Positions 8,465 to 15,795 of a DNA stretch of 64,000 nucleotides are shown one piece after another. The stretch is taken from the NCBI GenBank assembly GCA_035541415.1, contig DATKNI010000030.1, positions 8,502 through 72,501 on the forward strand. The letters run 5' to 3'. The DNA comes from JAKAGE01 sp035541415. Its GTDB lineage: Bacteria; Patescibacteriota; Minisyncoccia; UBA6257; 2-01-FULL-56-20. Position 1 is the stretch's first letter. The number at the start of each line of letters is the position of its first letter. Under the pieces are notes generated by a model, which saw nothing but the letters and a program-made list of their open reading frames with translations, made no database searches and was not told the DNA's origin. A program made the translations under genes and the position numbers.

Positions 8465-8977
8465 ATGGAAGTCGTGAAAACCAAATTGGAAGGAGTTCTG
8501 CTCATCAAGCCGGATGTGTTTGAGGATTTTCGCGGCACGTTCACGGAAACCTATAACGAGGAAGCGTATAAAAAAATCGGGATCACGGACCACTTCACCC
8601 AGGACGACATGTCGGTTTCGGTGAAGCACGTCTTGCGCGGCATCCACATGGAACCGTCGATCGCAAAAATCATTTCGTGCGGCTATGGAAAATTATATTG
8701 CGTCGTCGTAAATTGCGACGAGAAGTCGAAAGATTTTGGAAAGTGGGATGCGTTCACGCTGACCGACCGCAATCGGTGGCAGGTGTATGTTCCGCCGAAG
8801 CATGGCATCGGACATTTGGTATTGAGCGAAATCGGCATGTTCCATTACAAGCAATCGGGATATTACGATCCGGCCGGACAAAAGAGCTATCGCCACAACG
8901 ATCCGAAGTTCAAAGTATGGTGGCCGATAAAGAATCCGATTCTTTCCCAGCGCGACGAAGAGGGTCGTTATGTCTAA
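8465..8977 (+). CDS. RmlC-like sugar 3,5-epimerase
   Basis: This 170-residue cupin of the dTDP-4-dehydrorhamnose 3,5-epimerase family shows FEDFRGTFTETYNEEAY near the N-terminus, the catalytic-His motif LRGIHMEP (about 59-66) and YKQSGYYDP with the active-site Tyr. No rmlA, rmlB or rmlD is in the window, so the usual rhamnose pathway is not indicated. With a GDP-heptose pathway and Gmd nearby, a GDP-4-keto-heptose or GDP-4-keto-hexose epimerase is equally possible. It follows gmhA by 16 nt and overlaps the next gene by 8 nt. Confidence 0.8.
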   Translation: MEVVKTKLEGVLLIKPDVFEDFRGTFTETYNEEAYKKIGITDHFTQDDMSVSVKHVLRGIHMEPSIAKIISCGYGKLYCVVVNCDEKSKDFGKWDAFTLTDRNRWQVYVPPKHGIGHLVLSEIGMFHYKQSGYYDPAGQKSYRHNDPKFKVWWPIKNPILSQRDEEGRYV

Positions 8978-9551
8978 GCTCCTGCGCAAAACCCGTTCAT
9001 TCCTGGCATTCTGTTATCTTCATTCGCCGTTCTTTTCCGAAGAGCGGTATTTCCGTTTTCCGGTGGGCATTCTCAAACACGAAATGGAGGGGAAGGCTTC
9101 TTTTGAGATCATCCACATCGGAAGCCAAAAGAGGTTCCCGCGCGCGCTTTGGGAAAAAATATGCAAGCAACGGAGAGTCGGCAATATAACGGTTGTCGAG
9201 AATTGGGAAACGTCGCGCGGCCTTCCTAAAAATTTTTATGATTTTGCGTATGTCGATGACGGCCATTCGTATTCGGCCACGCGGAGCGATATTCTGCATG
9301 CTTCCGAATTGCTGCATGAGGGCGGCGTGCTTGCCGGCGACGACCTTGAGCTTTCGATGGATGAAGTTGATGCCCGGCTCACCGAACAGTGCCGGGAGGA
9401 TAATCACTGCAAAGATCCGCGGAGCGGCATGGAATATCATCCGGGCGTCACGTTTGCCATCGGGGAAATTTTGGGAAATTCGTTTTCTCGCGACCGGGCA
9501 TTCTGGGCGGCGCGTCGCATGCAAAACGGCTGGGGCAAATACGGGCAATAA
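8970..9551 (+). CDS. Methyltransferase-like protein lacking an obvious SAM motif
   Basis: This is a 193-residue protein. Its middle (DFAYVDDGHSYSATRSDI, then LLHEGGVLAGDD) matches the second half of class I methyltransferases of the Methyltransf_24 type. The first half has only EIIHIGSQKRFPRALWEKI where the glycine-rich SAM loop (E-x-G-x-G) should be, and no ExGxGxG is seen. It may be a degenerate or non-catalytic relative, or bind another ligand. Its start overlaps the RmlC-like gene by 8 nt, so it is in the gmhA unit, which ends at a perfect hairpin. Confidence 0.55.
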   Translation: MSKLLRKTRSFLAFCYLHSPFFSEERYFRFPVGILKHEMEGKASFEIIHIGSQKRFPRALWEKICKQRRVGNITVVENWETSRGLPKNFYDFAYVDDGHSYSATRSDILHASELLHEGGVLAGDDLELSMDEVDARLTEQCREDNHCKDPRSGMEYHPGVTFAIGEILGNSFSRDRAFWAARRMQNGWGKYGQ

Positions 9552-9581
9552 AAATCGCATGACATGCAGTCATGCGATTTT
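9551..9581. terminator. Bidirectional terminator between convergent genes
   Basis: A 13-bp perfect stem (9551-9563 with 9569-9581; AAAATCGCATGAC and its complement) around a 5-nt loop. A/T runs on both sides let it serve both the plus-strand gmhA unit and the minus-strand aldo/keto reductase. Confidence 0.9.
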
Positions 9582-9595
9582 GCTGGTAGAAGCGC

Positions 9596-10576
9596 CTACG
9601 GAACGACGCAATCCCAGGTTCTGATGAGCGGATCGAGCTCTTTCCAAAAGTCATCTGGAATAGGGAACGATGCGAATGCGACATTCTGTTCGACTTCTTT
9701 GCGGCTGCGACATCCGGGAATGCAAAGCGCAAATTGCGGATGGCGGACGCACCACTGGATCGCTGCCGCGCCGAGCGGGACATCGTGGTTTTCACAAACC
9801 TTGATGAGCGTTTGGACATAGGTGCGAACTTCCGGGGCGAAATGCCGTTGTTGGTATTTGCGCCCGGCATTGAATCCTTCCGCAAGAATGCCGCGCTCTA
9901 GCGCGGTTGCTGCGATGAGCCCGACGCTGTTTCGTTCGGCCCATGGGATAATGAACCGATTTGCGGTTTGCGAGATCAAACTCCATGAGCCGACGACAAT
10001 TGCGGCATCGCACATGCCGGATGCAATATAGTGGCTTGCTGTTTCCGGATTGTCCGCTCCGACGCCGAGATAGTCGGTCATGCCATAATTGCGGACATCC
10101 AACATGGCCGTGTAAGCCCCCTTCTTACCAAAGATGAAGGACGGCCTAACGCCCATGGGGTCGTGGAGGTTGAGGATGGATACCATGCTTATGCCAAGGC
10201 GTTCGAGGCTTTGGTCGAAGCTCCGCCGCGCTGCATCGTATGAAAAATCATACGAATCGTGCGGATAGAGGTGTCCGATTTTAGTTGCAACGAATACTTG
10301 GCCTTTGATGTCGGGGCGCTCGTTAAGCGCCATGCCGATGAAGCTTTCACTCGAACCCTTGCCGTACCACGGTGCGGTGTCAATAAAACGGATGCCTGCG
10401 TCGAGTGCCGCAATGACCGCATCGACACCAAGGGTTTCGTTGGCGAGCGTTCCGAATCCCGGACCGTCCGCATATTGCGCTTGTGCCAAATTGGAGTGGG
10501 GAAGGCCGAGCGGGCCAGTACCCAGTCCGAGAATAGGCGTTACGATGTTTGTGCCGATCAATTGCTTTTGCTGCAT
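9596..10576 (-). CDS. Aldo/keto reductase (sugar dehydrogenase-like)
   Basis: This 326-residue (beta/alpha)8 barrel has the AKR tetrad: Asp and Tyr in DTAPWYG, Lys in ATKIG and His in LNLHDP. The N-terminal GLGTGPLG and the GVGADNPE/AIVVGSWSL region resemble the L-fucose or D-threo-aldose 1-dehydrogenase branch. That would suit a fucose-linked locus, but the substrate is not proven. ATG 10576 is preferred over an in-frame ATG five codons earlier because GGGAGGC lies 7 nt upstream of it. It is monocistronic on the minus strand and ends at the shared terminator. Confidence 0.8.
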   Translation of the reverse strand: MQQKQLIGTNIVTPILGLGTGPLGLPHSNLAQAQYADGPGFGTLANETLGVDAVIAALDAGIRFIDTAPWYGKGSSESFIGMALNERPDIKGQVFVATKIGHLYPHDSYDFSYDAARRSFDQSLERLGISMVSILNLHDPMGVRPSFIFGKKGAYTAMLDVRNYGMTDYLGVGADNPETASHYIASGMCDAAIVVGSWSLISQTANRFIIPWAERNSVGLIAATALERGILAEGFNAGRKYQQRHFAPEVRTYVQTLIKVCENHDVPLGAAAIQWCVRHPQFALCIPGCRSRKEVEQNVAFASFPIPDDFWKELDPLIRTWDCVVP

Positions 10577-10614
10577 GCGCCTGCCTCCCATGCCGAACCG
10601 TGAATTTGAATAAA

Positions 10615-10642
10615 TTGTAAACTAGTGCCGCGCTTCTTATAT
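10615..10642 (+). promoter_or_regulatory. Promoter of the SDR gene at 10689
   Basis: TTGTAA and TTATAT with a 16-nt spacer, giving a leader of about 40 nt. Confidence 0.5.
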
Positions 10643-10688
10643 CATTTCTGTTGCCTAAACTCAAGCAGCGTCGTATCATAGGAGCATT

Positions 10689-11633
10689 ATGAAACCACAA
10701 AAGATTCTCGTGACGGGCGGCGCAGGCTATATCGGTTCGATCCTCATCCCCGAACTTTTGCGCGCAGGGCACGAAGTGACGGTCATCGATAATTTTTTAT
10801 ATAGCCAGAGTTCGTTGCTCGACGTTACGCATTTCAAGACGCTCACCGTCGTCCGCGGCGATGCGCGCAACGAAGCGCTCATAAAAAAGCATATCGAAGG
10901 AAAGGATTTCATTATCCCGCTCGCGTGCATTGTCGGAGCTCCCGCATGCGACGCCGATCCGGTGGCCGCCCGCACGATCAACCTCGAAGCGGTGCAGATG
11001 ATTTTGCGTCTGCGCAAGCCGGAACAGAAAATTATTTTCCCGAATACAAACAGCGGGTATGGCCGCATGCAGGAAGGAGTGGCATATTGCGACGAAACGA
11101 GCGCGCTTGATCCGGTTTCGCTCTACGGCAAGCTCAAGGTGCAAGCCGAGCTCGAGATTTTGGCGGCTAAGAACGCGATCACGCTCCGTCTCGCAACGGT
11201 TTTCGGAGGCAGTCCGCGCATGCGCATGGATCTTCTCGTGAATGATTTCGTGTATCGCGCCCTTATGGACCGCACGGCGGTGCTTTTTGAGCCGCACTTC
11301 AAGCGCAACTACATCCACGTCCGCGACGTGGCGCGCGCGTTCATGCACGCGATGGAGCATTTTGAAAAAATGAAAAACGAGCCGTACAACGTCGGCCTTT
11401 CGGATGCAAATTTGAGCAAGAGCGAACTTTGCGCGGAAATCAAAAAGCAGCTGCCAAAATTTGTCTATGTCGAATCGGCGATCGGGGAGGATCCCGACAA
11501 GCGCAACTATATCGTGAGCAACGCAAAGATTGAAAAGACCGGCTTCAAGCCGCAGTACTCCCTGCAGGACGGCATCACCGAACTCATCAAGGTGTATCAA
11601 ATCGCGCAGAGGAACGACTTCACGAATCTTTAA
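10689..11633 (+). CDS. NAD-dependent sugar epimerase/dehydratase (extended SDR)
   Basis: This is a 314-residue SDR with an N-terminal VTGGAGYIGSILIP, an IDNFLYSQSSL segment of the UDP-glucose-4-epimerase kind, a Ser/Thr region PNTNSGYG and the Tyr/Lys pair in SLYGKLK. The C-terminal half has the usual NYIHVRDVARAF and YNVG motifs. A UDP- or GDP-hexose 4-epimerase or 4,6-dehydratase is possible. It has its own promoter and lies between two single-gene units. The family is secure and the specificity unknown. Confidence 0.75.
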   Translation: MKPQKILVTGGAGYIGSILIPELLRAGHEVTVIDNFLYSQSSLLDVTHFKTLTVVRGDARNEALIKKHIEGKDFIIPLACIVGAPACDADPVAARTINLEAVQMILRLRKPEQKIIFPNTNSGYGRMQEGVAYCDETSALDPVSLYGKLKVQAELEILAAKNAITLRLATVFGGSPRMRMDLLVNDFVYRALMDRTAVLFEPHFKRNYIHVRDVARAFMHAMEHFEKMKNEPYNVGLSDANLSKSELCAEIKKQLPKFVYVESAIGEDPDKRNYIVSNAKIEKTGFKPQYSLQDGITELIKVYQIAQRNDFTNL

Positions 11634-11666
11634 TCTTTTCGTCGGCGTTTCTTGGCGCTGTCATCA

Positions 11667-11695
11667 TTGACGGATTTATGTCAATTTGGTATTAT
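11667..11695 (+). promoter_or_regulatory. Strong promoter of the HD-domain-like gene
   Basis: TTGACG, a 17-nt spacer and TATTAT, with TGG directly before the -10 (extended -10). The predicted leader of about 37 nt contains the AAAGGAG site at 11727-11733. Confidence 0.8.
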
Positions 11696-11738
11696 TTCCG
11701 CGGTATTTTTGACGCGAACAAAATGAAAGGAGTCCACT

Positions 11739-12467
11739 TTGAACAGTTTCTTGGAACAACTTGCCTCCGATTTGAGAAAAGCGTATATCACTCCAAACGT
11801 AAGCCGTGGGCACGATTTTTACCATATCGAACGGATGGTGGCGCGTGGTCCAGAGATCCGTGAATACCTCGTGTTCGAGATGGACGAATATGTCGCGGCG
11901 GTGTGGTTGCACAACGTTGACCGGTGCGTTCCCCTAAAACAATTGACGGCGGAGCTCGGCGGACTGAGAAAGTGCATCCTTTCGCTTTTGGAAGGGAGCG
12001 ATTTTTCTCCTGAGGCCAAAGAGAGGATCATCGACGCAGTGCTTCAGCACAGTAAAAAAGACGATGAACCAGGCGATAGCCCTCTGCTGCTCGCTCTTCG
12101 GGTGGCAGATAAGTTGGACCGTTTTATTCCAACCCTTCTCGTGGAAGCTCCTGCGTCATGGGGGCACCTGCCGATTTTCGTGGCCCAACATCCCTTCGGT
12201 TATGATCCCACCGAGGCCGGTGAACGGGGTACCGCCGGACATCAGAGCATCTATCAGACGTATTATCGGGTGCTTGAGTGGATCCCGATGATGCCTGAAT
12301 GGGCTCGGGGCCTGATCCGTCGGGACCATCTTCGGCTGTTTATCACCTTCTTGCGGCTCTTGGGAGCGCAAGCGGCAGATCAGTTCCACGTGACCAACCA
12401 GGTTGAAGATGATATTCGTCACGCTCTTGGTCCCTGCTACGAATGGGCCAATGTATACATCGCGTGA
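11739..12467 (+). CDS. HD-domain-like protein with altered HD motif
   Basis: This 242-residue protein resembles HD phosphohydrolases: GHDFYHIERM (about 25-34) matches the first metal His and helix, and LRVADKLDRF the last metal Asp region. The defining His-Asp doublet is replaced by His-Asn in WLHNVDR (about 63-69), so metal binding may be altered or use the Asp two residues on. A nucleotidase or phosphohydrolase role is only a family guess. Initiation is at TTG, 6 nt after AAAGGAG. The gene has its own promoter and terminator, like the cupin gene at 7334. Confidence 0.6.
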   Translation: MNSFLEQLASDLRKAYITPNVSRGHDFYHIERMVARGPEIREYLVFEMDEYVAAVWLHNVDRCVPLKQLTAELGGLRKCILSLLEGSDFSPEAKERIIDAVLQHSKKDDEPGDSPLLLALRVADKLDRFIPTLLVEAPASWGHLPIFVAQHPFGYDPTEAGERGTAGHQSIYQTYYRVLEWIPMMPEWARGLIRRDHLRLFITFLRLLGAQAADQFHVTNQVEDDIRHALGPCYEWANVYIA

Positions 12468-12484
12468 GCATTTTCAGTTTCCTG

Positions 12485-12515
12485 CGGGCACCTTGCATAA
12501 GGGTGCCCGTTTTTT
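12485..12515 (+). terminator. Rho-independent terminator after the HD-like gene
   Basis: The CGGGCACC/GGTGCCCG stem (12485-12492 with 12502-12509), extended by one pair, is followed by TTTTTT. Confidence 0.9.
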
Positions 12516-12516
12516 A

Positions 12517-12545
12517 TTCGCAAAATTTGGAAAAAGGTGTACGAT
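12517..12545 (+). promoter_or_regulatory. Promoter placing transcription start at the fcl start codon
   Basis: TTCGCA, a 17-nt spacer and TACGAT. The -10 ends 7 nt before the ATG at 12553, predicting a leaderless mRNA. Confidence 0.5.
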
Positions 12546-12552
12546 AAGCCAT

Positions 12553-13503
12553 ATGTATAAAAGAATTCTTGTGACGGGTGGCAGCGCGGTTGCGGGCGAT
12601 GGGTTGAAGAGCGTCGTGGCGAAAGGGGAATATGACGGACGCGAATTTATTTTCCCGACGTCAAAAGAGTGCAACATGCTCGATTTTGAAGCGACCCAAA
12701 AATTTGTCGCGGATTGGAAGCCGGATGCCATTGTGCATTTCGCGGCCATCTCCGGCGGTATCCAGCTCACTATCGACCATCCGGCAAGCGTCATGCGCGA
12801 CAACATCATCATGAACTTCAACGTCGCTGAAGCGGCGCGGGTGAACGGAGTTAATAAAGTTTTAATGACGCTCTCAGCGGCAATCTATCCTTTGGACACG
12901 CCTCTCCCCATGAAAGAAGAAGATATGCATAAAGGTTATCCGCATGAGACGAATTACAGCTACGCATTTGCAAAACGTCTCATCGACCCGATGGCCAAAG
13001 CATACAAGAAAGAATATGGCATGAGCATCGTTGGCATCATCCCTGGCGCGATCATAGGCCCCAAAAGCAACTTCGATCCCAAAAGCTCTACGGCAATCCC
13101 GGCGCTCATCCGGCGATTCTTTGAAAACCGCGGGAACAACGATCCTCTCGTTGTTTGGGGCGATGGCTCACCCGTGCGCCAGTTCACCTCGGACGAAGAC
13201 ATCGCCCGCATTGCCATGTGGTGCATTGATAATTATGACGATCCGCAGGTTTTGAATGTGAGCACCATGGAAGATCTCTCTATCAAAGAGGCAGCTTATG
13301 TCATCGCCAAAGCGCTCGGCGTGGATTCCGGGCGCATAACATTCGACACGACAAAGCCCGCAGGAACCCACAGTCAGGGCGTGGACAATAGCAAATTCGT
13401 TTCGCTTTCACATTTCAAATACACGCCGGCGCGTGAAACGATAACGCGGACGGCGAAATATTTTGCAGAACATTATCCCGATCCGAAAAAACTGCGGTTG
13501 TAA
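12553..13503 (+). CDS. fcl: GDP-L-fucose synthase-like epimerase/reductase
   Basis: This 316-residue SDR of the Fcl/WcaG family should convert GDP-4-keto-6-deoxy-D-mannose to GDP-L-fucose with NADPH. The N-terminus is RILVTGGSAVAGDGLKSV. HFAAISGGIQLTIDHPASVMRDN, NYSYAFAKR (Tyr/Lys) and GDGSPVRQFTSDEDIA match the family. The usual SSCIYP is SAAIYP here, so the catalytic Cys is missing, which may alter the epimerisation step. With gmd (2983) and the GT11 enzyme (2009) it would complete a fucosylation route. The longer frame from 12403 is rejected because it would read back through the terminator. Confidence 0.8.
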   Translation: MYKRILVTGGSAVAGDGLKSVVAKGEYDGREFIFPTSKECNMLDFEATQKFVADWKPDAIVHFAAISGGIQLTIDHPASVMRDNIIMNFNVAEAARVNGVNKVLMTLSAAIYPLDTPLPMKEEDMHKGYPHETNYSYAFAKRLIDPMAKAYKKEYGMSIVGIIPGAIIGPKSNFDPKSSTAIPALIRRFFENRGNNDPLVVWGDGSPVRQFTSDEDIARIAMWCIDNYDDPQVLNVSTMEDLSIKEAAYVIAKALGVDSGRITFDTTKPAGTHSQGVDNSKFVSLSHFKYTPARETITRTAKYFAEHYPDPKKLRL

Positions 13504-13520
13504 TAATCTATTATCACGCC

Positions 13521-14501
13521 ATGAACTATCGCACCATCGGGAAAACCGGGATCACCGTTTCCGAGATCGGTTTCGGGGCGTGGGGGATCGGCGGTGAAAC
13601 GCAGGACGGTGCAAATTCATACGGCAAGACCGATGACGCAGAATCAAAGCGCGCGCTGGAGCGCGCCTTTGAACTCGGCATCACGTTCTATGACACCTCA
13701 AACATTTATGGCTACGGCCACAGCGAGGAATTGCTCGGCGAAGTTTTTAGCAAGCGGCGCGATAAAGTCGTGATAGCGGGAAAAGCGGGATTTACGAAGC
13801 ACGACGGCCCGCACGATCTCTCGCCGGCATATTTACGAAAGTGTCTTGAAGAAAGCTTGCGCCGTTTGAAAACCGATTATATCGATGTCTACCAACTTCA
13901 CAGTCCGCCGATCTCGCTCATCGAAGAACATCCGGAATGCGTTGAAGAATTGCAGAAGATGAAATCCGAAGGCAAGATCCGCGCGATCGGCATCTCGGTA
14001 AAAGGTCCGGGCGACGCTCTTCCTGCCATCGAAAAATTTGGTTTCGAATCGGTACAGGTGAATTTCAATCTGATTGACCAGCGCGCGCTCGAGACTGGCG
14101 CGTTCGAGGCGGCACGGAAGCACGGCGCAGGGATCATCGCCCGCACGCCGCTCGCGTTCGGATTTCTCACGGGCGCAATAACCGATCTTCATTTCCCGCC
14201 GCATGACCATCGTTCGGCATGGCCGGAACGGCAATTGAAGCTGTGGGCGGATGCCCCAAATGCGTTTGCATTCCTTCGCAAAGGGAAAGACTGGACGCCC
14301 ACGCAGCTTGCCCTCAAGTTCTGTATCAGTTTTAATGCCGTATCGGCGGTAATTCCCGGGATACTCCATCCAAGCGAGGCCGAGCAAAATGCAGCGGCGA
14401 GCGAGGGGGCGCTGCTTACCAAGCAGGAGATTGATGCCGCAATTGAGGTCTATAAGACACGCGAGTTTTTCGACAGATCTGCCGTGCGCAAGGTCGCATG
14501 A
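13521..14501 (+). CDS. Aldo/keto reductase
   Basis: This 326-residue AKR barrel has Asp and Tyr in YDTSNIYGYGHSEELLG, Lys in VIAGKAG and His in YQLHSPP. The C-terminal NADP-binding part shows AVIPGILHPSEAEQNA. The protein is of the YajO/Tas-like general class, and its substrate is unknown. TATTAT ends exactly 6 nt before the ATG, so transcription is predicted to begin at the start codon although fcl ends only 17 nt upstream. It has no Shine-Dalgarno sequence, unlike the other AKR at 9596. Confidence 0.8.
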   Translation: MNYRTIGKTGITVSEIGFGAWGIGGETQDGANSYGKTDDAESKRALERAFELGITFYDTSNIYGYGHSEELLGEVFSKRRDKVVIAGKAGFTKHDGPHDLSPAYLRKCLEESLRRLKTDYIDVYQLHSPPISLIEEHPECVEELQKMKSEGKIRAIGISVKGPGDALPAIEKFGFESVQVNFNLIDQRALETGAFEAARKHGAGIIARTPLAFGFLTGAITDLHFPPHDHRSAWPERQLKLWADAPNAFAFLRKGKDWTPTQLALKFCISFNAVSAVIPGILHPSEAEQNAAASEGALLTKQEIDAAIEVYKTREFFDRSAVRKVA

Positions 14502-14509
14502 CGCGATTC

Positions 14510-14538
14510 TTGAAACGCCCAATTCGGCGTGTTATAGT
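14510..14538 (+). promoter_or_regulatory. Promoter of the ThDP-enzyme gene pair
   Basis: TTGAAA, a 17-nt spacer and TATAGT. Transcription should start about 5 nt before the ATG at 14550. Confidence 0.65.
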
Positions 14539-14549
14539 CGTGTATACCT

Positions 14550-15161
14550 ATGACCAAAGAAGAACTTATCCAATTTGAACAGGAGATAGCTGACGCCTAT
14601 TGTGCCGGCCAAATCAGGGGCCCGGTGCATCTTTCTGATGGAAACGAAGACCAGTTGATCGAATTATTTAAAGGCATCAAAAAATCGGACTGGGTTTTTT
14701 CGACGTGGCGCAGCCATTATCACGCGCTCCTTCACGGCGTTCCCAAAGAAGAGGTGAGAGCCGAGATCATGAAGGCCAACAGCATCACGCTCAGTTTCCC
14801 CGAGCACCGCTTTTTCACGTCCGCAATCGTAAACGGAATCACTCCGATCGCCGTCGGCGCCGCGATGGGCATAAAGAGAAAGGGAGAAGACCGGCATGTT
14901 TGGTGTTTTGTCGGTGACATGGCGGCGGAAGCGGGAGTTTTCTATGAAAACGTAAAATATGCCGATAACCACGGCCTCCCGATCACGTTCGTTGTCGAAG
15001 ACAACGGGCAGAGCGTCGGTACGCCGACGGATGTCGTCTGGGGATACGACAGATCGAAAGAGAAGCCGGATTATTTAAAATGGGACAGGAAGAATTTGAT
15101 TTATTATCGTTACGAGAAAAAATGGCCTCACGTCGGGGCTGGCGTATGGGTGACATTCTAA
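14550..15161 (+). CDS. ThDP-dependent E1-alpha-like subunit, short form
   Basis: This 203-residue protein resembles the alpha subunit of 2-oxoacid dehydrogenase E1: IRGPVHLSDGNE parallels the G-x-x-HLSxGQE start, VFSTWRSHYHALLHGV the DYVFxxYRxHG segment, and VGDMAAEAGVFYENV, 24 residues before an Asn, the ThDP-binding GD-x(24-27)-N motif. It stops soon afterwards, about 120 residues short of a standard alpha chain. The beta-like partner begins 3 nt after its stop. No E2 or E3 lipoyl genes are visible, so it is unlikely to be a pyruvate dehydrogenase. A carboligase or ketose transfer in sugar-nucleotide synthesis is speculation. Confidence 0.7.
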   Translation: MTKEELIQFEQEIADAYCAGQIRGPVHLSDGNEDQLIELFKGIKKSDWVFSTWRSHYHALLHGVPKEEVRAEIMKANSITLSFPEHRFFTSAIVNGITPIAVGAAMGIKRKGEDRHVWCFVGDMAAEAGVFYENVKYADNHGLPITFVVEDNGQSVGTPTDVVWGYDRSKEKPDYLKWDRKNLIYYRYEKKWPHVGAGVWVTF

Positions 15162-15164
15162 ACT

Positions 15165-15707
15165 ATGAAATATCGTGAAGAATTAAGAAGGGCGGTCCTT
15201 TATCTCGCAGAACACCCGAAGACCATTTTTATCGGGCAGAGCGTTTCATATCCCGGCAATGCGATCTATACCGGATCCCTCAAGGATGTCCCAATGGAGA
15301 AAAAAATCGAAATGCCCGTATTCGAAGAAACGCAAATGGGCATGTCTATCGGCCTCGCCATGGAAGGATTCATTCCGGTCAGCGTTTTCCCTCGGTATAA
15401 TTTTTTGATTGTTGCGGCAAACCAGCTCATCAATCATTTGGATAAGATTCCTCATATCTCACATGGCAAACTTCGCCCGAAGGTGATCATAAAGACAATG
15501 GTGGGCGGCGTGCGGCCGCTTGATCCGGGAGTTCAGCACAAAAGCAACTTCACCGAGGCGTTCCGCCATCTCGTTTCGGAAAATATTGTCATCGAAGACC
15601 TCACCGAGCCTGAGATGATATTCCCTGCGTATCAGCGGGCGCTTGAAAGGGAAGATGGCAAGTCGACGATTCTGGTTGAGTACGGCGACTTTAATAAGGA
15701 AAAATAA
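15165..15707 (+). CDS. ThDP-dependent E1-beta-like subunit, pyrimidine-binding domain only
   Basis: This 180-residue protein matches the transketolase pyrimidine domain of E1 beta chains: FIGQSVSYPGN, then MPVFEETQMGMSIGLAMEG, whose Glu should activate the ThDP aminopyrimidine, then PRYNFLIVAANQLINH. The C-terminal transketolase_C domain of ordinary beta chains (about 130 residues) is absent. Together with the 14550 gene it makes a minimal PP/PYR two-chain ThDP enzyme. The pair sits before the heptose kinase. A weak GC hairpin follows the stop (about 15710-15736). Confidence 0.7.
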   Translation: MKYREELRRAVLYLAEHPKTIFIGQSVSYPGNAIYTGSLKDVPMEKKIEMPVFEETQMGMSIGLAMEGFIPVSVFPRYNFLIVAANQLINHLDKIPHISHGKLRPKVIIKTMVGGVRPLDPGVQHKSNFTEAFRHLVSENIVIEDLTEPEMIFPAYQRALEREDGKSTILVEYGDFNKEK

Positions 15708-15795
15708 CTCTCTCGCGCGCAGCGTGGCGAGGGTTTGTCTGGATTTTAGCGCTGGTATCTTCCTTTGGATTGTGGTTTAATACCCGTGTTTCCCT

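Noticed and set aside
8465..8977. Part of a dTDP-rhamnose operon
   Set aside because: No rmlA, rmlB or rmlD in the window; only the epimerase-like gene is present.
14550..15707. Split transketolase
   Set aside because: The first chain has E1-alpha-type sequences (HLSxGxE, VFSTWRSHYHALLHG) rather than transketolase N-terminal motifs.
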